From Shewanella sp. OPT22 (GTDB taxonomy: Bacteria; Pseudomonadota; Gammaproteobacteria; Enterobacterales; Shewanellaceae): a DNA stretch of 64,000 bases. This document shows, one piece after another, positions 10,811-20,827 of this stretch. The notes beneath the pieces are model-generated. The model ran no database searches. It had not been told where the DNA came from and saw nothing but the letters and a program-made list of their open reading frames with translations. Position numbers and translations under genes: made by a program. Within the stretch, counting starts at the first letter, position 1, and every line of letters starts with the position of its first letter. The stretch is taken from assembly GCF_004168585.1 (NCBI RefSeq), contig NZ_PGVH01000047.1, forward strand, positions 62,001 through 126,000, written 5' to 3'.

Positions 10811-12880
10811 ATGTGGCAAAGAGTATCAAAGCAAATGGAGGCGTACACTGGTGTGTCTGCGCTGCAGGGTGCTAATTTGTCAAGTTTGGGGAGTAAATCT
10901 GTAAAGACTGGCTGTTTCTTGAAGGGTTTGGAAGTAAAAAGATTTCCTGATGGAGAGCTGAAAGTTCGTCAAAGAAGTATTGGAAATTTCTTTTCAAAAA
11001 CTGGTTTTGTAAGTATGGAACAAGTTGTTGATTGTGAAGCTAAAGGTTCCTGTGAACTTAAAAAAGAAAAAGCAGCATTTAAAGCTGTACTTACCTCTCG
11101 TTCGCTTCCTGTTTTTATTTTTCATAAGCAACTAGAAAAACTTGATAAAATTAACTCTCAGCGCACTTCAAGACAAGCGTATGACCTTAAAATATCCTGT
11201 GGCCAATCAAGCTCATCTAATGAATTATTTAGTATTCCTGTCAACTCTGTTGACGAGCATGGTAATACACCTCTGATGGAAGCTGTTTGTAGTGATGGGG
11301 GTATATCAGCCTGTCGTTTTTTACTGAGTTCTGGAGCTGACGTTAATGCAAAAAACAAAAGAGGGGAATCAGCACTAAGTAAAGCGGTAGCACATGGAAA
11401 TATCAAAATCGTTGAATTGCTTTTGAAATATGAAGCTGATATTAATCATCAAGATGGAGATGGTTTTACCCCTTTAATGAGAGCGGTGCTTTCTGGCGAT
11501 ATTGAGCTTGTAGATGTTTTACAAAAAAATGGCGCTGACCTCAATATCAGAAACAAACAAGGCTTAACAGCATTAAACTGTGCAGCTTCTCTTGGTTCTA
11601 ATAAGTCAGTCAAGTTACTACTAGAACGTGGTGCTAAAGTGACCATTCCTGATTATCATGGAAGAACTGCTTTAATTAACGCAGCCAAGATGGGAAATAC
11701 AGACTGCGCTGAGCAATTAATAAACTTTGGAGCTCCAATTGATGATCAAGATGCAAGTGGTAAAACAGCTTTACATCATGCAGTAATTCGTAATAAATCG
11801 GAATCAGTTAATTTATTGTTAAACCATGACGCTAAAGTAAATATTCCTGATGATTCAGGTTGTACAGCACTTTACCATGCTGCAGAGTACCCGAAGAGAA
11901 ACCACTTCCTTACACATTTGTTACGAAAAGGGGCTAACATAGAAGGCTGCAGTAGGAGCCCGATAAGGGCTGCAGTCGAAGCAGCCGTGGATACGGGGAA
12001 TACTAAAGCTCTTAAGGTTTTAATAAAACGTTCTCCAAATATTAACATCCATGACCACTTATATTGGCAAGACTTAATGTGCTCTTCTTTTTCTGCTTTT
12101 GAACAGGGAAGCGATAAATGTCTAAGGGTCCTAGTTAAATGTGAGATTGATATTAATGTTAAAGATAAAAATGGCTACACACCTCTATTGATTGCTGCAA
12201 TATCTGGGAATAGTAAAGCTGTTGATTTTCTATTAAAAAACGGGGCTGATGTCGTAGTAAATACTCCAAACGATAAGGGCTTAACACCACTTTATTACGC
12301 AGCTGTAAATGATGATGTTAAATCTCTGCAGTTGCTACTTAAACATGGTGGAGAAATAGATTGGCAAACCCCAGATGGTTCTACAATTCTAGATCATGCG
12401 ATTGCTCGTGGAAGTGCTAAATCAGTCAAATTGCTCTTAGATAAAGGAGCTAAAACTAAAAAAGTATCGTAACAGCTTATGCTGCACACAGTTATTCGAT
12501 TAAAGAAGTATGATGTTATAGAGGTTCTTCTTGAAAGAGACCTGAATATTAGTCAAAGAGATGATGATGGCGATACACCATTATTGTTAGCTGCAAAGCG
12601 CCATTTAGATCCAGTTACAGTTGAATAGCTTATAAATAAAGGTGCTAACGTTAACGAACAAGATCAAATGGGATGTTCCCCTTTAGTGATAGCAACAATC
12701 AATAATGACTCTAGACTTGTTAAAGCATTAATAGATAAAGGTGCTGACGTAAATATTAAAGGTATGAATGGTCAAACTCCGCTAGAGTACGCTACTTTTA
12801 TGAATACAGAACTTCTGGGTCTTGTTGCACCACGAAAATTTGTTATCAGCCCCGATATCGTTAAGCTCTTGAGTCGTTAA
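10811..12880 (+). pseudogene. Ankyrin-repeat protein gene with two in-frame stops
   Basis: The first open segment (10811–12472, 553 residues) has an N-terminal unknown module of about 140 residues and then roughly eleven ankyrin repeats (for example GNTPLMEAV, GFTPLMRAV, GLTALNCAA, GRTALINAA, GYTPLLIAA, GLTPLYYAA). The frame stops at TAA 12470–12472 but continues in the same phase as clear ankyrin sequence (VIEVLLERD, GDTPLLLAAKR). It meets TAG at 12626–12628 where VE-stop-LINKGANVN should read through, and runs to a final stop at 12880. The full product would be about 690 residues. The 553-residue protein may be functional by itself, and an SD (GAGG) lies 9 bases before the ATG. Such proteins bind partner proteins; the target is unknown. 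Confidence 0.75.
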
Positions 12881-12950
12881 GGTGGTCTGATTACCAACTC
12901 TGCACACGATGAGGTGCTTTTATTGAGAGGTGACGATTGAAAGCCACTTT

Positions 12951-13652
12951 CTAGTATCTGCTAACCATAATACTCATAATGCCATCAATAACTTCATGGT
13001 TAAAAATTAAAGTAGCTTCATTATCCCTCCACTCTTGTTGACTAATTCTTTCTGCAAATAGCGTACCTACCTGCATGGCACTACCTTTATTTGCAAAAAT
13101 TTTCACTTCGCAGGCTGTTGATTTACAGGTTACACTTTGCAGATCGAAACTGTTGTCAGTATCAGCAGCAATAAAGTTTCGAATGTTAGTCTCATAATCG
13201 TAAGCCCAATCACTATCGACAACTTCACCCGTAAAGTTGTCATGAGTTGTAGCCTGTATGCTTTCTAATTTTTCACCGTTTTGAATTCTTTTAATTATAG
13301 ATAAAAGAGCTGCACTATCTTTGATGTCAGCATTACTTTGAGGTGTTGTTAACTTTGAGTTTACGAAAGCGTTATCTTGTTCATTAACATTAAATTTAAT
13401 CTCATTACTGCTTTTTGTAAGTTTGCCTTTTAACTCAGATAGTTGTTTTTTATTACTATTGATTTCACTATTCAATATTACTAATTGATTTTTGTATCTT
13501 TCTAACTCGAGGGTTAACTCTTTAACCTGACTGGATAATTTATCATTTTGGTGTGCGTCAGTAATGCTTCTGAGATTGAGGTTGTATGCGAAGATGGTTA
13601 AGGCAACAAGTAAAATAACAAGAATAGAAATTATTGATTTAGGCTTTGTCAT
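12951..13652 (-). CDS. Membrane-anchored coiled-coil protein of unknown function
   Basis: I chose the ATG at 13652 because GGAAG lies just upstream; an upstream in-frame ATG at 13694 would add 14 residues. The 233-residue product has a short basic N-terminus (MTKPKS), one transmembrane segment (IISILVILLVALTIFAY), then a heptad-rich coiled coil (about residues 30–85, repeated KEL/LELERYKNQL). A C-terminal globular domain has two cysteines in VTCKSTACEVKIF, likely a disulfide, so the domain is probably periplasmic. The family is not recognised. It lies convergent with the ankyrin gene and divergent from the copper-type TonB receptor. Confidence 0.75.
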   Translation of the reverse strand: MTKPKSIISILVILLVALTIFAYNLNLRSITDAHQNDKLSSQVKELTLELERYKNQLVILNSEINSNKKQLSELKGKLTKSSNEIKFNVNEQDNAFVNSKLTTPQSNADIKDSAALLSIIKRIQNGEKLESIQATTHDNFTGEVVDSDWAYDYETNIRNFIAADTDNSFDLQSVTCKSTACEVKIFANKGSAMQVGTLFAERISQQEWRDNEATLIFNHEVIDGIMSIMVSRY

Positions 13653-13980
13653 TACACTTCCATGTATCTTGGTTGTTATTTGTTCTGCAAACATACCACA
13701 AGTTTTTAAAGAAGTAAGTTATAACCAAAAAGTAGTGATAATGGTTTAGAGCTGGGAAGGTTCTTAAAATGATGCTCCAATGTGATTAACAATTATAAGT
13801 CATGTTTATTTCACAATGGTTATGACATCAAAAAGACACGATTGTTGTTCTCAAGATATCGCTTAAGTGATTGAATTTTAAGCGTGTGTGGCGTATTGTC
13901 GCACTTTCAATAATTAGCTTTGATAGCATATTATTTCATTGAGAAAATCCAGTTTCTAGAAGTTACTTGGATGTAGTCTA

Positions 13981-16005
13981 ATGTATAAAGCTCTCACTCT
14001 TTCTTTAGCCGTAAGTGCAGCCCTTTCTAATCTAGCCATTGCTCAAACAGAGGTTTCAGAAAAAGAAAAACAAGCTGAAAATGTATTAGTTTCCCCTAGT
14101 TCAAAAGTTAAAAAACAAGTTCAAACTGAAGACATCGAACATATCGTGGTGACCGGCGAATATATGCAGCAGCCGACTAAGGTTTCAACGAATCCTAAGC
14201 AACCACGCTTACCGTTGCCTGCCTATGATGGAGCAGGGTATTTGAAGACCATAGCAGGCTTTAGCATTGGCCGCAAAGGCGGTGCTGGTGGGGAGCCCTC
14301 ACTTCGTGGTTTAGGTGGGTCACGAATTAATATTATTGATGATGGGCAACACACTTACGGCACTTGTGGAGGACGAATGGATCCTCCTACTGCATATGTA
14401 TATCCAGAGTCTTATGACAGCATTGAAGTCATTAAAGGGCCGCAAACTGTAAAGTATGGACCTGTGGGCTCAGCTGGAACCGTATTGTTTGAAAAAGATC
14501 ATTCGGGTTTTACAGAGTCAACGACAGAAGGGCGTGCGAGTGCCACAGTAGCGAGTTTTGGCCGTGAAGATTATATTGCAGAATTTCGTGGTGGTAATGA
14601 GACCGGTTATCTTGATTTTGAGTTAAATCGTTCTAAGAGTGATCACTATGAAGATGGTGACGGTAATAAAATTCAATCTAAATACGACAGAAACAATGCG
14701 AGTGTTGCTCTAGGTTGGACACCATCTGAAGATACATTAGTCGAAGCTTCTTATGGTAGCTCAGACGGAAGTGCTGAATACGCTGATAGAGCCAATAAAG
14801 GCAGTGTTATTGAAAACCGAAGTGCTAACTTACTGGTTCAGCATGATGTAAATGGTGAAATCTTTGAAGGTTTAGAGGTTCAGCTGTATTCAAATCGTAC
14901 TAACCACATTATGGATCAATTTGATAAAGGTATTGGCCTAGGGATAAACGTTCGTCGTGCGACTCAAGGCGGCCATGCTTGGTTTGACTTAACACTGTCT
15001 GAAAACTTTAAAATGACAACGGGTGTGGACTTTATGCTCAGTAAGCATGAAGGCCGAGTTGTTAGACCTTCTGACGAACATAATAGTTTAGATGATCTTT
15101 TAAGATTGCCTTTTAGCGATAATGCCGAATACAACACCTATGGGGTATTTGCAGAAACAGAGTATGAACTTGGCGCTGGAAGCTTGATTTCAGGTATTCG
15201 TCTTGACCATTGGAAAACCGAGTTATTCGTTGCACAAACAGGTACTCGTACTGACGATTTGGTGAGTGGTTTTACCCGCTATGAATTAACTGATGGCAAT
15301 CATCAATATTATGCTGGTATCGGACACTCTTCACGTATCCCAGATTACTGGGAGATTATGAAAAAGGACGAGAGTGGAGCAGGGAAGTCGTTTGATCTAG
15401 AGCCAGAAAAAACAACTCAGCTTGATATTGGCTGGATATATGATGACGAAGTGACGATTTCGACCTCCTTGTATTACGGCAAAGTAGACAACTACATCAC
15501 TATTAATGATAAGTATGTAGCTCGCAATGTTGATGCGACAATTTTTGGCGGTGAGCTAGGGTTAACATCGCCACTGTCTGAGCATTTTTCGACTCAAGTA
15601 ACAGTCAGTTATAGCTATGGTGACAACAATACTGATGACAAACCGTTAGGTCAGGTTTCTCCGTTAGAAGGAAAGGTATCACTCGATTATAACAATGATA
15701 ACTGGTCATTCGGTGTCTTTTGGCGCCTTGTGGCTTCGCAGCATCGTGTTGCTATTGGGGAAGGTAATATCTCTGGTCGAGACTTAGCAGAAAGCAAAGG
15801 TTTTGGCACCGTATCTCTATTCGGTGGATGGAAGCCAACTGAAGCGTTTTCAGTTAATTTTGGTATCGAGAATCTACTCGATAAAACCTACGCTGAGCAT
15901 ATCAGCAAATCAGCGAGTGGTAATGATATTCCTGGTAGTCAACCGTTATTCCAAGTTAACGAGCCAGGCCGTAATCTTTGGCTTAAGATGAATTACAACT
16001 TTTAG
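13981..16005 (+). CDS. TonB-dependent copper receptor (OprC/NosA-like)
   Basis: This is an outer-membrane TonB-dependent receptor of 674 residues with a signal peptide (ends near AIAQ), a TonB box-like IEHIVVTGEY, a plug domain (GGEPSLRGLGG, IEVIKGPQTVKYGP) and a 22-strand barrel ending in NLWLKMNYNF. The plug holds GTCGGRMDPPTAYVYPESYD, the hallmark of the copper-receptor subfamily. Cys129 and Met133 form the CxxxM copper-ligating pair described for Pseudomonas OprC. The expected role is copper uptake, powered by TonB. It is transcribed alone and followed by a hairpin terminator. I saw no convincing Fur box upstream. Confidence 0.88.
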   Translation: MYKALTLSLAVSAALSNLAIAQTEVSEKEKQAENVLVSPSSKVKKQVQTEDIEHIVVTGEYMQQPTKVSTNPKQPRLPLPAYDGAGYLKTIAGFSIGRKGGAGGEPSLRGLGGSRINIIDDGQHTYGTCGGRMDPPTAYVYPESYDSIEVIKGPQTVKYGPVGSAGTVLFEKDHSGFTESTTEGRASATVASFGREDYIAEFRGGNETGYLDFELNRSKSDHYEDGDGNKIQSKYDRNNASVALGWTPSEDTLVEASYGSSDGSAEYADRANKGSVIENRSANLLVQHDVNGEIFEGLEVQLYSNRTNHIMDQFDKGIGLGINVRRATQGGHAWFDLTLSENFKMTTGVDFMLSKHEGRVVRPSDEHNSLDDLLRLPFSDNAEYNTYGVFAETEYELGAGSLISGIRLDHWKTELFVAQTGTRTDDLVSGFTRYELTDGNHQYYAGIGHSSRIPDYWEIMKKDESGAGKSFDLEPEKTTQLDIGWIYDDEVTISTSLYYGKVDNYITINDKYVARNVDATIFGGELGLTSPLSEHFSTQVTVSYSYGDNNTDDKPLGQVSPLEGKVSLDYNNDNWSFGVFWRLVASQHRVAIGEGNISGRDLAESKGFGTVSLFGGWKPTEAFSVNFGIENLLDKTYAEHISKSASGNDIPGSQPLFQVNEPGRNLWLKMNYNF

Positions 16006-16023
16006 TCACAAATAAAACTTTAT

Positions 16024-16058
16024 CAAAAGCTCTGGCGTATTCTTTGTCAGAGCTTTTG
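16024..16058 (+). terminator. Hairpin terminator after TonB receptor
   Basis: An 11-bp perfect stem, CAAAAGCTCTG/CAGAGCTTTTG, with a 13-nt loop lies 19 bases after the receptor stop. T-rich sequence forms the 3' arm and tail. Confidence 0.7.
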
Positions 16059-16174
16059 CTTTCAACTTGCGAATTGTACTGCAAAGTTATAAACACATTT
16101 TCTTATAATTTCCTCCTGAAACTTCCTGAATAATTTGATACTTTCAAATAACTAAAAAAACAGGACGTCAAACA

Positions 16175-19100
16175 ATGAAACTAACCTCTTGCATGGCAAG
16201 CGTATTATTAGCGCTAGGCGTGACTAGCTCTTTAAACGTAATGGCCAATGAACATCATGGTTATTACCGTGCCCCAACGTTGCACGACAATCAACTTATC
16301 TTCACTGCTGAAGGCGATCTTTGGACTCAGGATATTTCACAGCATACCGCTAGTCGATTAACCAGTATTCCTTCACAAGAAATCGATGCCTCAATATCAA
16401 AGGATGGAAAGTGGGTAGCTTATCTTGCAGATTATGATGGTACGCAAGAGGTTTATGTGATGCCAACAACGGGTGGCATTGCTAAACGAGTCACTTTCGA
16501 AAATAGCCGAGTACGTTTGCAAGGCTGGACCGAAGAAGGGCAAGTTTTATATTCAACGGATAATGCTCATGGTCCTGCTAACTTTTGGGTATTACGTTTC
16601 GTTAATCCAGAAACGTTAATGACTAAAGATCTACCTTTAGCTGACGCAGTTGAAGGGAGTGTTGACGATAAAGGTCAATATGTTTATTTCACTCGTTTTG
16701 GGTTACAAACGACAGGGGATAACGCTCGTGTATATCGAGGCGGAGCCGTTGGCGAGATTTGGCGATACAAGATTAGCAGCGATAAAGAAGCGACAAAGCT
16801 AACGAGAACGGAACAAGGCTCGGTAAGGCAACCAATGTATTGGAATAACCGAGTATATTTTATCAGTGATAAAGATGGCACGGATAATTTATGGTCTATG
16901 ACAACTAAAGGAAATGATCTTTGGCAACACACCCACTACAAAGACTTCCCGATCAGAGCTGCAAGTTTAGATAAGGGAAACATCGTTTATCAACACGGTG
17001 CAGATGTTGTCTTATTTGATATTGAGTCGAGTAAAGCTAGAACGTTAGACATAAATTTGATTTCGGATTCACCGCACCAGCGTGAAAAGTGGGTAAAGAA
17101 GCCACTTGATTATATGACGGCTGCAAATGTTTCGGCTGACGGAGATAAGTTAGTCATTACAGCCCGTGGACACATTGGTATTGCCACAACCGATCACCGA
17201 AGAATCATAAACATTACATCACCAGAGCACAGTCGCAGTCGCAATGGCGTATTAAGTAATGACGGAAAGTGGGTGTATGCTATTTCTGATGCATCAGGCG
17301 AGCAAGAAATCTGGCGATTTGCCGCAGATGGGAGTCGTAAAAGCAAACAAATGACTTTTGACGGCCATACGCAGCGTATGAGTTTGGTGCAATCACACAA
17401 TGGTCGTTACATTGCCAATGATGACTATGATGGCAATCTTTGGTTGTTCGATACAAAGACAGGTAAAAATAAAAAAGTAATTACCAATGGGCAAGGACTT
17501 GGGCCTTACGCTGATGTTCGTTGGTCAGCAGACGACCAGTTTATTGCCGTGACTAAAGCCGCAATAGGAAAGCTTCGTCCACAAGTTGTTTTATATTCTT
17601 TAGTGGAAAATAAAGAAGTCGCAATTACCACTGATAAATATGAATCATTTTCACCCAGCTTCAGTTCCGATGGCCAATGGTTATATTTCCTATCAAGTCG
17701 ATCGTTTAAATTAGCCAATGGTTCTCCATGGGGTGATAGAAACTTAGGGGCTCAGTTTAATGACCGCACATTAATATATGCGATTGCCTTGGATAAGCAT
17801 GCACAGTTTCCTTTTGCAGAGAAGACTGAGTTAACTCAAGAGCCCAAAAAGTCAGAAAGCACTTCAACGAAAGTAGATTGGAATGGTCTCAAAGGACGGT
17901 TATGGCAAGTACCAGTTAAAGCCGGTGACTTGAACGATCTAAACGTCACAGATAAAGGGCTTTATTATAAACAAGATAAAGATCTTAAATTTGTAGCGTT
18001 CGGAGACTCCAAGCCTAAAGTCGATACTGTTGCGAAAGGTATTAGAGGGTATGACGTATCTTCAGATCGTAAAAAGTTAATCGTGCAAAACGGAAATAAA
18101 TCACTGGTGATTGTGAATACCGTTGCCAAAATGCCTAAAGATGTGAGTAAAAATACGGTTCAGGTTAAAGGTTGGACATTTGCGATTGATCCGAAAGATG
18201 AATGGCAGCAGATCTTCAACGATGCATGGTTGATGCACCGTGATCAATTTTTCGATAAAAATATGCGTGGTGTTGATTGGAAAAAAGCAAAGCAAAAATA
18301 TCAGAAATTGGTCGATAGAGTTACAGACCGTAGTGAATTAAACGATGTCTTTAAACAAATGATGGCGGAGCTTGATTCTTTACATTCTCAAGTTCGCGGT
18401 GGAGACATCGAACGTAATTCTGAAAAGTCACAAGCAGCGAGTCTTGGTGCGTGGTTAAAACAAACTAAGAATGGTGTGGCTATTGCGGATATTTATAAAA
18501 ATGATCCAGAGTTGCCTGATATGGCTTCACCGTTAAAGCGTCAAGGAGTGAATGCAAAAGAGGGTGATGTCATTGTTGCAATCAATCAACATCCTGTTAG
18601 TGACGTTTCGGATGTAAATCAATTATTACGTAACCAAAAGGGCAAACAAGTATTATTGACGTTGAAGCGGGATAAAAAAGAACACTTCACCGTTGTGAAG
18701 CCTGTGAGTGCTGGTGTCAATGCGAAGATGCGCTATCAAGATTGGGTTGAATCAAACGAAGCTAAGGTAGAGAAATCTACTGATGATAAAGTTGGCTACC
18801 TACATCTGTATGCGATGGGCGGTAATGATATCGCAAACTTTGCCAGAGAGTTTTATGCGAACTATGACAAAGACGGTTTGATTATTGATGTGCGCCGTAA
18901 TCGTGGTGGTAACATTGATAGTTGGGTGATAGAAAAGTTACTTCGTAAAGCCTGGGCATTTTGGAAGCCAACTCATGGTGATGCAAGCACAAACATGCAA
19001 CAAACCTTCAGAGGAAAGCTGGTGGTGCTTGCTGATCAGCTGACTTATTCTGATGGTGAAACTTTCACGTCAGGTGTTAAAGCATTAAAGCTGGCTCCAG

Positions 19101-19411
19101 TAATCGGCAATCAAACTGCCGGTGCTGGTGTTTGGTTATCTGGCCGAAATAGACTTTCTGATAATGGCATGGCTCGTGTTGCCGAGTACCCTCAGTATGC
19201 AATGGATGGTCGTTGGATCGTGGAAGGGCATGGTGTTGAGCCAGACATTAAGGTTGATAATCTCCCTGTTGCGACGTTTAAAGGTGATGATGCTCAGCTT
19301 AATGCTGCGATTAAGTATTTGAAGAAAGCGATGGCTGAAGAGCCAAGAACAGAGCTTGATGCTAAGCCGATGCCTAAAACAGGAAAGGCTGATGACATTT
19401 TGATTAAGTAA
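16175..19411 (+). CDS. Tricorn-like S41 family protease
   Basis: The 1078-residue secreted protein has a signal peptide cleaved near VMANE, two consecutive beta-propeller regions (about residues 30–680, repeated DGKWVAY, DGTDNLW, DGKWVYA and SSDGQWLYF blades) and a C1 domain. A PDZ domain follows (about 755–850, KEGDVIVAINQHPVSDV), then a C-terminal S41 catalytic domain with nucleophile Ser959 in YSDGETFTSG and upstream VRRNRGGNIDS. This is the tricorn protease homologue architecture seen in Shewanella and Pseudoalteromonas, and it acts on oligopeptides in the periplasm. The start is supported by AGGACG upstream. It is monocistronic, between terminators. Confidence 0.93.
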   Translation: MKLTSCMASVLLALGVTSSLNVMANEHHGYYRAPTLHDNQLIFTAEGDLWTQDISQHTASRLTSIPSQEIDASISKDGKWVAYLADYDGTQEVYVMPTTGGIAKRVTFENSRVRLQGWTEEGQVLYSTDNAHGPANFWVLRFVNPETLMTKDLPLADAVEGSVDDKGQYVYFTRFGLQTTGDNARVYRGGAVGEIWRYKISSDKEATKLTRTEQGSVRQPMYWNNRVYFISDKDGTDNLWSMTTKGNDLWQHTHYKDFPIRAASLDKGNIVYQHGADVVLFDIESSKARTLDINLISDSPHQREKWVKKPLDYMTAANVSADGDKLVITARGHIGIATTDHRRIINITSPEHSRSRNGVLSNDGKWVYAISDASGEQEIWRFAADGSRKSKQMTFDGHTQRMSLVQSHNGRYIANDDYDGNLWLFDTKTGKNKKVITNGQGLGPYADVRWSADDQFIAVTKAAIGKLRPQVVLYSLVENKEVAITTDKYESFSPSFSSDGQWLYFLSSRSFKLANGSPWGDRNLGAQFNDRTLIYAIALDKHAQFPFAEKTELTQEPKKSESTSTKVDWNGLKGRLWQVPVKAGDLNDLNVTDKGLYYKQDKDLKFVAFGDSKPKVDTVAKGIRGYDVSSDRKKLIVQNGNKSLVIVNTVAKMPKDVSKNTVQVKGWTFAIDPKDEWQQIFNDAWLMHRDQFFDKNMRGVDWKKAKQKYQKLVDRVTDRSELNDVFKQMMAELDSLHSQVRGGDIERNSEKSQAASLGAWLKQTKNGVAIADIYKNDPELPDMASPLKRQGVNAKEGDVIVAINQHPVSDVSDVNQLLRNQKGKQVLLTLKRDKKEHFTVVKPVSAGVNAKMRYQDWVESNEAKVEKSTDDKVGYLHLYAMGGNDIANFAREFYANYDKDGLIIDVRRNRGGNIDSWVIEKLLRKAWAFWKPTHGDASTNMQQTFRGKLVVLADQLTYSDGETFTSGVKALKLAPVIGNQTAGAGVWLSGRNRLSDNGMARVAEYPQYAMDGRWIVEGHGVEPDIKVDNLPVATFKGDDAQLNAAIKYLKKAMAEEPRTELDAKPMPKTGKADDILIK

Positions 19412-19470
19412 TCTGGGCTCTGCGTAGGTAAACTTCAGGTAATTAATGGGTATTCATTAATTCGATATAA

Positions 19471-19500
19471 AAAGGCCAAAGTAGTACTTTGGCCTTTTTT
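19471..19500. terminator. Bidirectional terminator between S41 protease and OsmC genes
   Basis: AAAGGCCAAAGT and ACTTTGGCCTTT form a long perfect stem flanked by A-run and T-run, so it can end transcription from both convergent genes. Confidence 0.9.
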
Positions 19501-19529
19501 ACAAACGAAGCTGCAGTCTTTATCGAAAC

Positions 19530-19967
19530 CTAAGGTTTAATCGTGACTTTAGTGCTAATACTGTTTGCAATAAAACAGTTGATGTGGGCTTTGTCATGAA
19601 TCTTTTTAATGGTCTCTTCGTCCACTTCAACCCCCTCTACAAACTTGATTTTAGGAGAAAGTGTCATTTCAGTTACTGCTAGTTTCCCCGTTTCTAGTTT
19701 ACCTAATGTTGCACTCGCATTGTCTTCATAGCTTTCAACAGGTAAGCGTTTTAAATGAGCTATCGCTAGAAATGTCAGCATATGGCAAGAAGATAGTGCT
19801 GCCAGTAAGCTTTCTTCAGGGTTAACAAAAGAATCACTTCCCTTATATTCCGGTGCTGAAGAGGCACTAACTTTTTGACCACTTCCATAAGTTATTGTGT
19901 GGTCGCGACTGAACTCACCGTCTTCTTTTATTTGCTTGTTCCATTGAATATAAGTGTGAAAGCTCAT
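19530..19967 (-). CDS. OsmC/Ohr family peroxiredoxin-like protein
   Basis: The 145-residue protein matches the OsmC fold: an N-terminal beta segment, a conserved NPEESLLAALSSCHML with the first redox cysteine, and a second conserved cysteine in AHINCFIANS. The family reduces organic hydroperoxides with dithiol reductants in the cytoplasm. The wording PEESLLAALSSCHML is typical of the OsmC-like subgroup rather than Ohr proper. It is a single gene convergent with the tricorn-like protease. An SD-like GGTAACAA lies just upstream. Confidence 0.9.
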   Translation of the reverse strand: MSFHTYIQWNKQIKEDGEFSRDHTITYGSGQKVSASSAPEYKGSDSFVNPEESLLAALSSCHMLTFLAIAHLKRLPVESYEDNASATLGKLETGKLAVTEMTLSPKIKFVEGVEVDEETIKKIHDKAHINCFIANSISTKVTIKP

Positions 19968-20041
19968 TGTTGTTACCTTATTACTTGCAAAATTGGTTCA
20001 CTTAACGGTATAACATTATGGACGGAAAAATAAGGATATTT

Positions 20042-20278
20042 ATGAAGTTTATAGAATATTTTGTTTTAACTTTTCTTTGGTGTGGCGTTGCCATATCTCC
20101 AACGTTACTTGGCGGCATTATAGGTGCAGTGGTCGGTAATAGTAATGGTTTATTGGTTGAAACAATGTCTATAGGTGCAGCCTTAGGGTTTGGCTTCGGT
20201 GTTAATTGGGCTGAACAAATCCGTATAACGATAGGGCTAAGTGTATTTTTGGGAAGACTTTTGGGAGCGAAAGATTAA
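20042..20278 (+). CDS. Small glycine-rich membrane protein, unknown
   Basis: A 78-residue product starts at ATG 20042, supported by AAGGA five bases upstream; an upstream ATG at 20018 lacks such a site. It has hydrophobic stretches at about residues 2–35 (FVLTFLWCGVAI, GGIIGAVVG) and about 42–75 (GAALGFGFGVNW, ITIGLSVFLG), so two membrane helices are likely. No family is recognised and no neighbours suggest a role. Confidence 0.55.
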   Translation: MKFIEYFVLTFLWCGVAISPTLLGGIIGAVVGNSNGLLVETMSIGAALGFGFGVNWAEQIRITIGLSVFLGRLLGAKD

Positions 20279-20446
20279 CTAGTGATCAAGATCACTTCTT
20301 AAATTAATTTGGAATGATATAAAAACCGTTCATGCCGTAAAATGCTTTATGACATTAATAAATAATTTATTCGTCATAAGCCGTTTATTGAAAGTGCAAA
20401 CTTTCTCATTTGGCTACATCAATGAGTCACAGCATAAGGACAATAT

Positions 20447-20803
20447 ATGAAAATAAATTTATCTGGTCATCACGTTGATGTCACTGACAACGTAAGACAA
20501 TTCATAGACGAAAAATTTGCCAAAATAGCCAATCATTTTCCATCACTCATTTCACTCGACGTTACCATTGCTAAAGAACATCATAAGTTTGAAGTAGAAA
20601 TAAGAACGAATTATGAAGGAGCTGCTATTTCAGCTTCAGGTTCAAACGAAGTTATGTTTCCAGCAATTACAGAAGCCGGAAAGCGTCTTGATGCTGCGTT
20701 AAAACATAGAAAAGGTCATTTGAAGGCTGATAGACATGAAAAGCCAAAATGCACAAGTCCAGAAATTGCTTATGAAACCATCCAAGAGATGGAACTCACC
20801 TGA
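20447..20803 (+). CDS. hpf: Ribosome hibernation promoting factor, short form
   Basis: This 118-residue protein is a short HPF/YfiA-type factor. It begins MKINLSGHHVDVTDNVRQF, matching the family start (M-x-L-N-I-T-G-x-x-V-x-I-T), followed by EKFAKIANHF and the beta–alpha–beta fold with ITEAGKRLDAALKHRKGHLK, the basic helix that sits at the 30S A/P sites. The tail after residue 96 is longer than in E. coli HPF (95 residues) and acidic at the end, somewhat like RaiA. Hpf dimerises or inactivates 70S ribosomes in stationary phase. The 160-bp upstream gap holds its own promoter. Confidence 0.9.
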   Translation: MKINLSGHHVDVTDNVRQFIDEKFAKIANHFPSLISLDVTIAKEHHKFEVEIRTNYEGAAISASGSNEVMFPAITEAGKRLDAALKHRKGHLKADRHEKPKCTSPEIAYETIQEMELT

Positions 20804-20827
20804 TCATTAAGCGAGTTGGCCGCCGAT

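Noticed and set aside
13800..13980. Fur box upstream of the copper-type TonB receptor
   Set aside because: The AT-rich segments near 13920–13950 do not fit the 19-bp palindrome well enough.
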